DNA from: Eucommia ulmoides
Lineage: Eukaryota > Streptophyta > Magnoliopsida > Garryales > Eucommiaceae
DNA length: 64,000 nucleotides
Direction of reading: 5' to 3'
NCBI GenBank assembly: GCA_016647705.1
Contig: CM028334.1
Location: 744,001 to 808,000, forward strand
The notes below the pieces were generated by a model that saw nothing but the letters and a program-made list of their open reading frames with translations, did no database searches and was not told where the DNA came from. This document shows, piece by piece, positions 1 through 11,523 of this stretch. Numbering within the stretch: the stretch's first letter is position 1; every line of letters begins with the position of its first letter. The translations under genes were made by a program, and so were the position numbers.

Positions 1-102
1 ATTAATTTTTTTTTAAAAAAAAAACAAAAAACACATTTCAAATCACACGAATAATAACGGGCCAAAATGCAATAAATTAACCGGGCTGGGCCCATCACCA
101 AC

Positions 103-981
103 CTGTTGGCGAATGCGGTCAAATGAAGAACGGTCTGCCTTGAAGAGAAGAGCCTTTGTTATGGTGAACTTACGTTGGATCGCCTCGGATCTATTTAGAA
201 ATGATGAAATTAACAAAAATTATCATAAAATTAAGCTTACAAAACATTAATATTTTGTGGCACATCAGATGAAAGATTCGATTTTTATTTATTTTTTGTA
301 AAAGATGAAAAACGGGCAAGATTGTATTTGAAACAACTAAAGACAAGAAATTAAAGTTAATAACCAAAAACATTTAGCGCATACTTGTGTTGTAACTCGG
401 TTCTTGCCTCAACCAAGCAATTTACAAATTGTCCAACCTGCATCATCAAGAACACGAAAAATATAAATATACATATGTATATGTGTGTGTGTGTGTGGGT
501 ATTTAAATAACGTTAATGCTACATAGTATTTTTCAAAAAATACAGGTGCATCTAATAAATGAGTCAACAATTTATTTTATTTTATTTTTTTGGAAAAAAA
601 AAAACATAGAATGTTTGTATAACTATAATTATGTAGTTTTTAAGCTTACCATCTCGATTTTGAACTAGGGTTGTGTTTGGTTGCATGGAATTTGAGCCTC
701 GGAATTGGAATTAGAAATCAATGATCGAAATTTTCAAATTTTTTTGCAATGTGTTCATTTCCAATTCCAATTCCGAAGAAAACAATTTCATGAAACCAAA
801 CACTATTTAAGCCTTTCTCCCCTACTTCAAGCAAAAGGGTAACCATAGAACTTCCAACCCGATGAAGAACAAGTTAATTTTCACTATGGTTTTATAGACC
901 GATAAATTTTCAGGCTTTTTCATTCAAATCAAATGTATTGCTCGAAAAGTCGGCCATGGCTGTTTTCAACAATCTCCTATG

Positions 982-1022
<41 letters not shown>

Positions 1023-2171
1023 TCCTATATATGTATAAATCCATGATCATGAGATAAGTATATAACATCAAAGAGCGAAAAAAGTTGACAAAGCATCCCT
1101 TCTTCATGAGGAAAGGGATTTCTACATTTCTTTAAGGGTGTGTTCGGGTGAAGGAATCTCCAAATGGTGGGTTTTCAAAATTCAAAATTTTAAATATCCC
1201 ATCTTTTTTAAATTCCATGAATATAAATTTATCGAATCTTTATCCAAATGGTCCTCAAAAGGGTTGAAAAAGAGAATTAAATAAGCCTTAAACAAGCATA
1301 TGAACCACCATATTATAAAAACAAGAACATATATGTATAGCTAATTATCTATCATAGTTATTAATTTCAAAGTCAGCGGTAAGACATATCAGTATGAAAA
1401 TTAATGCATATTTTTTGCATATTAGCTAAATTCAACAACTAGAAAACAAACCCATTAATTTAAAATTGCAAATTCTTGGAATAAACGGATAAACCAAACA
1501 AGGATTAAGATTTCAGGAAAGAAAAATGAAAAAAAAAATACCTGGGCCAAAGTCAAGCCATTTTTCTCATGGGACTTGACAAGCTGATCATACTGCTGCT
1601 TGATCTTCCTCTGCGTCGCGCTTGAAGACGACGTGAAAGGGTACAAACAGACCAATTCCTGCTTCTCCTTCGTCTGCCGCCCCTCTCCTGCACCTTCTCC
1701 GGCATTCGAATCTGACGAATTGGCTCTTTTCTTCTTCGCTCTCTTCTTCTTCTTCTTCTTCCCACACTCCTCCTCGCCGGAATTCGTTCCTTCCCTCTCC
1801 AAACCCGACCCGTTTGAACCTGGGTACTCGCATCCCTCGCCGCCGAACAGATTCACCCATTTCGGAGAATTGGAAGGTAAGATCTCCAAAAGCAGCGAAT
1901 TGGTCAATTGGGTCAGGTCTGATTCATGGATTTGCGGGTCTTTGTTTACAGTTTCCGGGAGAGGGCACCGAGTGATCGAATTCAATCTTTTTTGCTCTGT
2001 TTTCTTGTGTCTTCTGTAAAGAGCGAGGATGAGGACGGAGAGAGAGAGTATAGAGAGCGTGAAGGAGCAGAAGAAAATAAAAATGAACATGGATTGGTGT
2101 AGCTTCGACTGATTCTCACTCGTAAATGGAGGATTAGACGAGAGAAAAGAGAAAAAGAGAGTCGCCGCCAT
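103..2171 (-). CDS. Uncharacterised plant membrane-anchored protein (3 exons seen, 3' end outside window)
   Basis: Exons on the minus strand are 2171-1542, 437-385 and 190-103. All borders are GT/AG and phase is kept (0, then 2 bases carried, then CAG before the last donor). The protein seen is 257 residues and runs off the left edge. Residues about 27-52 form one hydrophobic segment followed by RRHKK, so it is probably a single-pass anchor. A lysine-rich run (KKKKKKRAKKKRA) near residue 140 could be a nuclear-localisation or charged linker segment. Exon 2 begins VGQFVNCLVEAR and exon 3 reads SEAIQRKFTITKALLFKADR, which looks like a conserved helical domain. I recognise this as a conserved plant family from the wording of the C-terminal part but know no function. 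The start is the first Met of the open frame, just upstream of the hydrophobic segment. Intron 1 is 1.1 kb and holds a MITE and a CA repeat. Confidence 0.75.
669..812. mobile_element. MITE, family A (GGAATTGGAGCCTC type), in intron 1 of the first gene
   Basis: A short fold-back element. It opens with TTGTGTTTGGTTGCATGGAA and closes with TTTCATGAAACCAAACACTA, which are inverted copies of each other. GGAATTGGAATTAG in the left arm pairs with CCAATTCCAATTCC in the right arm. At least ten related copies lie elsewhere in the window. It has no coding capacity. Confidence 0.75.
987..1018. repeat. (CA)n microsatellite
   Basis: About 16 uninterrupted AC units lie in intron 1 of the first gene. A shorter TG tract sits at about 482-497 in the same intron. 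Such tracts are often length-variable between individuals. Confidence 0.95.
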
Positions 2172-3340
2172 GAGAACGTGTCATCAACGCAGGATGCTAA
2201 CTGGCAAACGCTAATGTATTTGCGTGTTCAGGCTAAGGATAGAGAGAGAGAGAGAGAAAGAGGGAGAGAAACTTCCGTGTACGAGGTTGTATTTTGGTGC
2301 TCTGTTCTATCTAGGGCTATAGATGTGGATATTTCTACAGACAGGGGGCTTCAATTTGGCATCCCACTTTGCTTTTGATTGAGCAAAAGTGAAAGGGAAA
2401 ATTACATATTTAGCCCTCAAATTTCATGTTAGTTTTAATCCTTCAAAATAAAAAACGTTGTTGATGATTTTGGATGCATAATGGGTGTTGCTCAGCACGT
2501 GATCTTTTAATTGAGATGTGTTTTATCATTTACTCGCTTTACTGGATCTGAGACATTTATCTCTAATAAAACCGACCTAATAGATTAGAGACCCAAAGCC
2601 AAATTTAAAAATTGAACCCTTCGATGTTTTTTTTTTTTTTTTGTTTTTTTGAAATTTTCATAATTTTTTTATAAAATTAATATATATATAAAATATAGTG
2701 ATTGAACCAAAATTAAGAATTTTTTTTATTTGACATAATATATTAATAAAAATATAGAAGTCAATTTGAAGGTGTTCCTAAAATTTGGAGGCTCAAAACA
2801 ACCACTTTTGACGTTTTGGGCAAGGGCCGATATGATCTTTAACTTTTTCTAATAACGATTTGTTTAAAGAATAAGAAATCGAAAATTGAATCCTTATTAG
2901 TGGAAAAATGTCTTAGGTTTAATGGAGTGATGAAATGATGAAAATATCTCCACCATAAAGTCATATGCTAAGCAAAAACCAATTTTCGTTGAACATCATT
3001 AGCATTTTCAAATTTGCGGGATTAAAACAAATATTAAAGTTAAAGTGTCAAAGATGTAATTTGATAAATCTCAAAGTCCATAGAGACACTAATCCCTTAG
3101 TTTAGGGACCAAAATTATTTTATTTTCTCAAAATTTGAAATCTCAAATCGTGATCTAGAAATTTAAATTTATCACTAAAATGATCTGATAAATATTTTTT
3201 CCCCTAAATTTGAAGTCTCAAATCGTGATTAAAAAAAAAAAGGCAACATGGTATTATTATAAAGCTCCCGTTATGTACGGAGCTAGGGAAGAATTGGACC
3301 ACTTTAATCTATTAAACGCAACCTTACCCTACATTGGAAG
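2172..3340. other. Intergenic: upstream region of the first gene, no gene seen
   Basis: This holds a GA-rich tract at about 2240-2270 close to the start of the minus-strand gene, probably in its leader or promoter, followed by AT-rich sequence with poly(T) runs at 2627-2650. No open frame with codon structure or recognisable element was found. Confidence 0.5.
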
Positions 3341-3866
3341 TAGGGTTGGTCATGGGCCTGGAACCCACCCAACTCGTCCAGCCCGATATCATTTTTTTAG
3401 GACTTGTGCTTAAGTTTTGAGCCGATAGGCAAGTCCAAGGCTTAGAAATTTAGGTCCAATCAATTTTAGGACTTAACTTAGACACGACCATTTTATTTTA
3501 GGGCCAACTCGGTTAGCCTGATCATTAATTAAAAATATTATATTATATTATATATATATATATATAAGTTCTAACCCTTTACGAATTATGAATGTATTTA
3601 TTTTATTTGACTATGGATAAATGTATTTTTTTTACTGTAGAATGTGAATAAATGTATTCTATAATTTTTATTTGTATTTTAGTGTTTATTTTTTAAATTA
3701 TTAAAAAATATATTATAAGGTCATGCCAGGCTTGGGCTTAAATTTTTTTGGTAGAACAGGACTTGGGCAAAATATTAGGGACCGATCATAAGACCTAATG
3801 TTTTTTCGTAATACCCAATTCAAAGTCCGGCACGAGCCCGGATTGGCCCAATCCATAACCATCCCT
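3341..3866. mobile_element. hAT-like MITE with imperfect 8-bp target duplication
   Basis: The left end is TAGGGTTGGTCATGGGCC and the reverse complement of the right end is TAGGGATGGTTATGG, a typical plant non-autonomous hAT terminal pattern. The flanks are ATTGGAAG (3333-3340) and ATTACAAG (3867-3874), an 8-bp duplication with two mismatches. The interior is AT-rich with several repeats of words such as GACTTGGGC. Open frames across it are chance frames. A fragment of related sequence (AGGGGTGTTCATGGCC) lies at about 52346. Confidence 0.7.
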
Positions 3867-3874
3867 AATTACAA

Positions 3875-4586
3875 GAGGCAATTTCCACAATTTGAACCCC
3901 CTCATCTCCAACTAACACGACAACAACCTTACATTTGCGCCAAGGGTCTCCTTCTGGAGTTAAACATTCATTTTCAGACAAACCCATCTCGGTTGAATCT
4001 AATTTTCATGTTTTCGAGTAGTACAAGGTTTCAATCCAATCCAAGCCACCATAGTAATTCCTCTGTTTTTCTTCTTGTGACAAAAACAGAGCATACATCA
4101 CTCATCTTTAAGACAAACTCAAGAACACACACCAGCAGACAAATATGTTAATGGAGAAGAATCATGTTATTATTACCAAATTCAAATAGATTTTTTTCCT
4201 TAAAATAACACAGCAATGAGAACATTGCTTTCTGTATACAGCACATGGACTTAAAGTTTCATCTCAATGTGCTTAATAATAATGAAAAAAAAAAGCCAAA
4301 CAGACCCTAAGCCCCAATTCCTGTAAATATCATAATTTTAGACCAAGTTCTTGAAAAAAACCAAAAAAATATCTATATACATTTCAGTTCATCATTGATC
4401 TTCTCCTTCTGCTCTTCACAATCCATATCGGCTTTGTACCCACAACCGGTGTGTTGTATCTGTACAACTTCACCTCCGAGAAGAAAAGCCAAAACAACCG
4501 AATTTCGAAAAGAAAAAAAAAAAACAAAATATTTGAATACTTTAACCGTCATAACTAACCAGGCCGTATTATGTTTTTTTCATTCA
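3875..4586. other. Intergenic, 3' flank of the beta-galactosidase gene
   Basis: AT-rich sequence downstream of the minus-strand beta-galactosidase stop. It probably contains that gene's 3' UTR near 4400-4586. No independent gene is visible. Confidence 0.5.
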
Positions 4587-7500
4587 TCAGCTGCAAATGA
4601 GCTCGACCGAGAGCTTTTTCATGACATTAGGACACGGGTCGCCTCCAAAAAGCACAGGCTCAACTTGAACCGAGCATGAATTTTGCCCAATACAATACTG
4701 CAAAAAAAGGTTCAACAACAAATGCATCATGATCATGCCTGATCTTATATCTATTTTATCAGCTAAATCTATATTTTATGTATATGGATTGTCTAATTGT
4801 TTATAATATATAAACATATATTATAATATGTTTCACGCAGATGTTAAGCGCTTTATAAAAATCAGACTTAAAAATCGCGTTCTACAAGCATTATAATATA
4901 GACCACTGTGAATTGTTTCAACCGGAATTTCGCAAAAGGTACAAAAAGACAATGCATCATGATCTTTCCCGATTTTATATCTATTTTAACCCCTAAATCT
5001 ATATTTTTATGTAATCTGGAGTTTTTTAATATTTATAATAAATTTATTTTTGTGTTTACGCAGATAAAAGAGTGTTTCATAAAAAAAGTCGCGTTTTACA
5101 AGCATTATCATGTAAACCGTTGTGCATTGTTTCAACCATAACTAATCTTACAGTTGGAATTTTGCACATCATCAAAACAAACCTTAATTATTGTCGTGTC
5201 CTAAATTTAAAATAACTGTTTTATTACCGTTTCAAAAGCATCATATGAATGGTGGGCGTGACAACCGCCCTCACGGTAGCTTCCACAAGTGCCTAATGGA
5301 GTTCCAAAGCTGGCGAATTTAATGGATGAGATTTTCTGACCGGGAGCGCACGAGAGGTGAGCTTTAGGCCTTAGAGGTCTATTGGCTTTGCCCGACGCTT
5401 GCATTTGCCAATTCATAAGAGTTGGTTGCCACTCATAGATATCGGCACAAACGCTAGCTACTTCTCTTTTTACTAAAGAAATCCCATATGGGTTACCACC
5501 CAATTCTTCAAACACAACAAGCAAATTGCCTGTTGGATTTAGCCAAGAACGAGGAACATGATACCTGAAAATCATCAAAAACTCTTTCGTTCAGACAACT
5601 ATTTTTTTAGGGTTCTTGGTGAACAAATCACAAACTTTAAATGCAATCCACGCAATATAATATCTTTCTTTTTTCTCGAAATTCGAAGTCAGTGACTTGT
5701 TGCACTACACGAAAATTACAGTAATATTTTACTACTGGATTTCTCATAAAGTTATTGTAGTGAGTGGATTGGGTAAATAGTAGGCCAAGAAAATTGGGAT
5801 GATGGCAAAAAACCCTTATTTACCTTTTGATAACGCGTTTTTTAAAGTACTTTTTAGAAGCAAAAAAAAAAAAAAAAGGCAATTTTACAAAAAAACTAAT
5901 TCAACAGTGTAGGGATTATATATTTGTATTATCCCCACAAGTGATCTTTTAATCCAAAATAATTCATAGATGGTTGAAAATTTGTTGGTAGAGAGGTTCT
6001 AGTCCATCGAACTCCATTGATCTCTTATAATATAAAAATTGAAAAAAAACAAAAAAAAAAACTAATTTTTGCTTTAAAGGAAATATAACTTAGAAATCAT
6101 ATTTTTTATTTTTTTATTTTTAAAACTGCTTTTTTGAAGTGCAAAACAAACTCTACTTCTAACATACTTTTTCACTTAAAAAAAATATTCAAAAAAAAAA
6201 AAAAAAACTCACCAAAAAAATAAGTCTTATTTTTTGTGAGGAAGGAAAGAAAAAAAGTTATAGTTAGTCATTTTTGGCAAATTTTACCATCTTTGGGAAG
6301 CTTCTCCGCAATTGCTGAGGCATTTCTTCTCATTAAACGAACCGGTATAACTGCATCCACCACAATTACCGGTTGCTTTGTATCCAGGCCAATGGCGCCC
6401 AATGCTTTGCCCATTTATCCAAACTTGACCTTTTCCCATACTACCCATATCCAATGCCAAAGGCTCATTCCCAAATGGAGCATTGAAAGAAGTCTGCAAC
6501 ATTTAGAAGAAACAAAGCTGTAGGGTCTGTTCGATAAGGGTTTCATAAGTACTTTTTATATACAGAAAGATCAATTGAACAAAAAAAATAATTTTACTTC
6601 TAGTCTTTTTGAGACATGGAGCCCTATTTTGCCTAGTCTTTTTCATACATGAAGGCCTATTTTGCCTAGTCTTTTTTATGCACGAGGCACCATTTTGGCT
6701 AGTCTTTTTGATGCACAAGGCATTATTGCCTTGTCTTTTTTAAGCATGAGGCACCATTTTGCCTCGTCTTTTTTATGCATGAGGCACCATTTTGGCTAGT
6801 CTTTTTGATGCACAAGGCACTACTTTGCCTAGTCTTTTTTGATGCATGAGGCACAATTTTGGCAAGTCTTTTTTATGCTCGAGGCACTATTTTGCCTATT
6901 CTTGTTCATGCTTAAGGCATTATTTTGCCTAGTCTTTTTTATGCACGAGGCACCATTATGGCTAGTCTTTTGTATGCATGACACACTACTATGCCTAGTC
7001 TTGTTGATGCATGACGCACTATTTTACCTAGCCTTTTTGATGCATGAGGCACTATTTTGCCTATTCTTTTTTTGTACATGAAGCCCTATTTTCCCTAGTC
7101 TTTTTGATGCATGGCACATAATTTTGGCCTGTGTTAGGACAAGGTGGATAAAAACAGTACCTTGTACCACGTCAGCGGTTGTTTTTGGGCAACAAAGGTG
7201 CCTTGAACCCATTCAACAGAAGAGCTTCCACTTAGAGAATGAAGGCTCAAAGCTTCTCCCTTTAGCCCAACCTGGACACAAATATCCAACAAGACTGATT
7301 CTTAGAAACATAAAAAAATTGGAAAATTAGACATGTCTTTTTTAAGGAAAAAACAAACCTTGTAAGTCCATTTTTGCCATGTTAAGTCTCGTCTCCCCTC
7401 GTTAAGGCCGTACAGTGAAACTGGACCGAGAACACCAGCATTCCATGTCTCGAAATGTGGACCAACATTCTGAGTTCATGAACAATGAATCGAAAATCAG

Positions 7501-8707
7501 ATTTCTTGATCTCTGTCTGTGTTTTCGGTGTGTGTAAGAGAGGGGAGAGAGAGAGAGAGAGAGCATACAGGGAGACCGACAGCAATGCTTAGGAATGAGA
7601 TTTTGTTAACGCCAGCTCTCAGATTCACACCTTGATTGAAAGTGATTTTCGGGTTTTCTAAACTTCCATAGACGGTTCCTGCCAAAAGTATGAAAAAGAA
7701 ATCGAGATCAAGGGCATGTTTGGTTTTACTTTTGAAAACAGTTTAAAAGTGTTTTTAAGTTGATTTGTTAAAAGAGATATGGCTGTATTTTAAGTTTTTG
7801 AAATCAGAAAACAGTTTTTGAAAAACAGAAACAAACAAGGCCCAAATATCGATGATTTCTTACCTGATAATTGACCGTTTATGAAAACATGCAAAGCATG
7901 TCCAGCTGAATAGACTGTAAGAACGGGCCACTTCCCGCTCTTCAAAAATCCTTCATTCAGTCCAATCTTGACACTAAAATAAAATAAAAAACAAATGGCA
8001 TTAAGAAAACTGTTTTTTTTTTCTCTTTTCTTTTATATGTACTATATATGAGGACGACGTTATATTCAACACTCACTCTGTCGTGTACCACAAATAGTCA
8101 GACACATCTCTTGTGGTATTGATCTGCTCAAGCAAACCGTTAGACGAAAACGCCCTGTCATCGTATGATGTTGTCTCTTCATTATACGACTGCCAATTGA
8201 ATCCTCTAGAGACAGGCGTCATCTTCATCTGTGCGCTTTGTGCCCCAATCTACACAGCAAAAATATAAATAAAAAAAATCTTGATAAAAAACAGAAACAA
8301 GAAAACAGTTTTTTTTCTAACCCTTGCGGTGTTATAAACGGTGTTTTTGCAGTCGGGAAGGATGCTGATAGACCAAGGAGGAAGATTGTAATGCATATTC
8401 CTGAAAGTCACTTTTGCATAATTGTATTGGTTGAAATTTGCAAGAAATGCCGCGCAAGGTCCGGATTTTGATTGAAAAACATGAGCCTGAAAAAAAAAAT
8501 GAATTCAACTGTTATTTTCAGAAAGCTAACTTTTTTTTCTAAGAGGTTGAAATTGAAATGAATCAAAACCTCTTCATAGTTTCCAAGCGCAATCCGAGTT
8601 GGATCTCCGGATACTAGAGCTCGCTCACACAGCTTTATTGCCCTATGAAGATCTTTGAGATGACCCCATTTCGGTTGCCTCAATAGTCCTATATATCGAA
8701 AAAAAAA

Positions 8708-8746
<39 letters not shown>

Positions 8747-11049
8747 CATAGATATAACGACAAAGAATGCATGCAAAATCTTGAAACAAAATTCCTTGCG
8801 CTCATTTCTAATTCTAATTTCGAGGCTCCAATTCAATAAAGCCAAACACTCCCTTAATTCAAATTCAAGCTAGTGTCAAGCATTAGGCACGTTCTCTAAG
8901 GTGGCGTTTGGTTAGTGTTTATGTTTTTGCTCCCAAAAAACTAGGATCAAAAGGAAAAAGAGATTTTTTCTCTCTATCTCTAATCTCTATGTTTCTGTTC
9001 CAAGTTTTCACAGCACAAAATAAAATAAAATAAAAAGAGACAAAAATACCAACCAAACACCACCTTTGTGTTTTTGTTCCCAAGAAACTGGGAATAGAAA
9101 CAGAAAAATGGAAATAAAAAGAAAAAAGAAAAAGAAAAAATTCTCTGTTCTGTAGTTTTGCTCGATTTTTTGATCAAATTTCTGGGAACAAAAACAAAAA
9201 TCTGGGAATAGAAACACTAAACAAACAACACCTTATCGATCAATATAAATAGTTCTTAAAAAGCAGCCAACAAAATAAATTAAATAATTGAAGATTATAT
9301 GAATTAAGAGAGAAAGATCGCAGTTTTATTCATACCATATTCATCAAGAGGAGCATCATAATCATAGCTAGTAGCGATAAAAGGACCGCCAGCAGTCCTG
9401 CCAAAGTTTGTTCCACCATGGTACTAGGAAGAACAAATACAATTAAATTAATTTAATTTAATTTGCAAAATAAATATGATTTTCTTGAAGAGAAAAAAAA
9501 ACAAATAATTCATTTACCATATAATAGTTAATGAAAGATCCACCCTTCTGTATGAATCTTGCAACTGAAAACGCCAAATCTTCTGCTGGGCGATAAGGAA
9601 CAGGACCTCCAAATTCAGTAAACCTGACCAAAATTATTTTTAAGCATATAACGAGCCAAGAATTAAAAAAATAAAATATATATATAATAGATTTATTTAG
9701 TGCTCTTTTTTTGTTTTTTTACTTTTTTAATCATATTTATTAAAAAAATAATCTTTACCAGTATTTTAGCAAAATTAACTATGATATCAAATACAAATTC
9801 AACATTGGTTAATATCAACCCGATATTACAAGTGATTTATTTGAAGGACAATTCTAATAATTTCCCCATTTATAAACTTAGGTTGCGTTTGGCAGCACTT
9901 AATTCAAGAGCTAGATTCGGAATTAAAAATGAATCCGTTCATTTCTAATTCAAATTTTGAAGCTCCAATTCCATGAAACTAAACGCTACCTAATGATTTT
10001 CAGGCCAATTTTAAAAAATGGGAAAATCCTACCAGCCAGTCCACGCCTCAGTCCACACTTTCGGTTTATAAGCCTTGTTTGGAGAGAAGTAATCGCAGTA
10101 GAAGCCATTGCAAGCGTTAATCTGAAAATGATCAAGAACAATACGTTAAAATAAAATTTACAAGAAAAAATAAACATATAGAATCAAATTTTATTTTTGC
10201 TTAATTTTCAATATTGAAAGGGAGAAAAAATAGAAAGCCTTACAACAGGGTCAGGGGCGTCGTCTTGCTTGCACATAACCCACGGGACTCCAGTACCAAG
10301 ACCCACAGCCATTTTGGCTGCCCATTGGGTATAAGCACGCCCCGCTGCACCAAGTTCATACTCCATTGGTCCATATTCATTCTCAATCTGTAAAATGGAA
10401 ATAATAAGAAAATGTCTTGGCTGCATTTGATAAAATGGTGTAGTGGAATTCAACTATTTTTGAATACCTGGGACATAATTATCGGACCACCCTGTGATTC
10501 AAACAACCTTTCTGCTTTCATCATGTTCACAATCTTGATGGTGAACTTTTGCATTGCAGCCTTCATTACAATATTTTCAAACATTAAATTTAGCGCACGC
10601 AAACACACACACACACACATATATATATATTCATGAAAATGGAAAATCAACAGAAGACTAACCTTGAAAGGTCCATTATTTGTTCTGAAACTAATGCCTG
10701 GAACATACTTTAACCAGACAGGAAATCCGCTGAAATTGTATAAGAAGCAGTGCTTTAAATTAGAAAAATATACCAAAAATAGTTTTACATCTATATATAT
10801 ACACTTGGATATATAAAGATATATATAATAGTACCCAAAGTTCCATTCAGCACAAACATAGGGTCCAATCCTGAGATGAACATAAAGCCCCGCTTGCTTC
10901 ACCAGCTTAATAAATTTCACCAGATCATACCTCCCTTCAAAATAATACTACAAAAAAAAAAAATTATATATACACATATAAGGGTAGCCGGTGCTACAAA
11001 ACTCCCGCTACGCGCGGGATTCAGGAAAGGGTCTGACCACTTCAGCCCA

Positions 11050-11084
<35 letters not shown>

Positions 11085-11523
11085 TGGAGCAAATTTCATT
11101 ACTTTTCCAGGTTGAGGCTCATGCCCATTCCAGAAAACATAGGTTTGTATCACATCCAAACCTCCATCTTTTGCCTTCTGAATAAGATCTGGCCACATCT
11201 ACACAAAACCCCCCAAAAATTTATACCCATTTACACTTTGCTCCAAAAAAAAATAAACAGGTAAAAAAAATGCTTTATTTACTAAAAAAAAAGAAAGACA
11301 AAAAAAAATGAAAAATCAGATGAACACATGAAGTGCATTGGCATGAACATACCTCAGGAGTGCTTCTAGGGTAATGAATCGACCCAGAAATGAGGATTTT
11401 CCTCTGCCCGTTGACGATAATAGCCTTGTGGTCATACGATACAGAGGCTGTTACAGAACAAAACCAAGAACAGAACAGAAACAAAAACACTTTCCACATT
11501 TCAATCTTCAAACCCATAGCCAT
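4587..11523 (-). CDS. BGAL1: Beta-galactosidase, GH35, BGAL1 type with C-terminal SUEL lectin domain
   Basis: Nineteen exons on the minus strand: 11523-11353, 11198-11103, 10947-10835, 10729-10663, 10560-10468, 10387-10244, 10121-10033, 9623-9518, 9423-9336, 8688-8570, 8486-8322, 8249-8077, 7973-7864, 7678-7569, 7469-7359, 7271-7161, 6493-6288, 5564-5228, 4697-4587. They join in phase to an 839-residue protein, the usual family length. It has a signal peptide (residues about 1-26), then the GH35 barrel starting SYDHKAI. The active-site motif [14 protein letters not shown] gives the probable acid/base Glu184, and WTEAW gives the probable nucleophile Glu253. A SUEL galactose-binding lectin domain occupies about 755-839. 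The enzyme would be secreted and remove terminal beta-galactose from cell-wall pectin side chains or arabinogalactan proteins. The subgroup a1 assignment is by resemblance; the exact paralogue number is less certain. Introns carry a minisatellite, a local duplication and an Au SINE piece. Confidence 0.93.
4717..5165. repeat. Degenerate tandem duplication (about 210-230 bp unit) in intron 18 of the beta-galactosidase gene
   Basis: Sequence at 4717-4925 recurs at about 4950-5165. Shared words in order are GCATCATGATC, TTATATCTATTTTA, CTAAATCTATATTTT, ACGCAGATAAAA/ACGCAGATGTTA, CGCGTT.TACAAGCATTAT and TTGTTTCAACC. The copies differ by many substitutions and small indels, so the duplication is old. 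Confidence 0.75.
6600..7125. repeat. Minisatellite of about 32-bp units in intron 16 of the beta-galactosidase gene
   Basis: Roughly 16 head-to-tail copies of a unit like TTTGCCTAGTCTTTTTGATG followed by CATGAGGCACTA. Each copy varies at a few sites (GATGCA, TATGCA, CATGCT; TTTGCC or TTGGCT). It fills most of the intron between exon 16 (ends 7161) and exon 17 (starts 6493). Because the unit is not a multiple of a spacer-repeat pattern and the whole unit repeats, it is a minisatellite and not a CRISPR-like array. Long apparent frames across it are by-products of the periodicity. Confidence 0.92.
10980..11052 (-). mobile_element. Au SINE, 3' half, in intron 2 of the beta-galactosidase gene
   Basis: Read on the minus strand, this contains the conserved 3' part of the Au SINE: a run equivalent to TCCTGAATCCCGCGCGTAGCG, GGAG, and the terminal CACCGGCTACCCTT. 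The 5' part with the pol III promoter boxes is missing and is replaced by an AT/GA microsatellite at 11051-11083. It lies in the same orientation as the host gene. Confidence 0.75.

Noticed and set aside
910-1107. Minus-strand frame with VCVCVC run, considered as an extra exon of the first gene
   Set aside because: It spans a CA microsatellite, and exons 1 and 2 already join in phase without it.
1600-2019. 139-residue plus-strand frame
   Set aside because: It is the antisense shadow of exon 1 of the first gene.
6839-7081. 80-residue hydrophobic open frame with repeated MHEAL-type pattern
   Set aside because: It is the translation of the intronic minisatellite.
6600-7125. Regular 32-bp repeats that could suggest a CRISPR-like array
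   Set aside because: The whole unit repeats without unique spacers, it lies in a plant intron, and no cas genes exist; it is a minisatellite.
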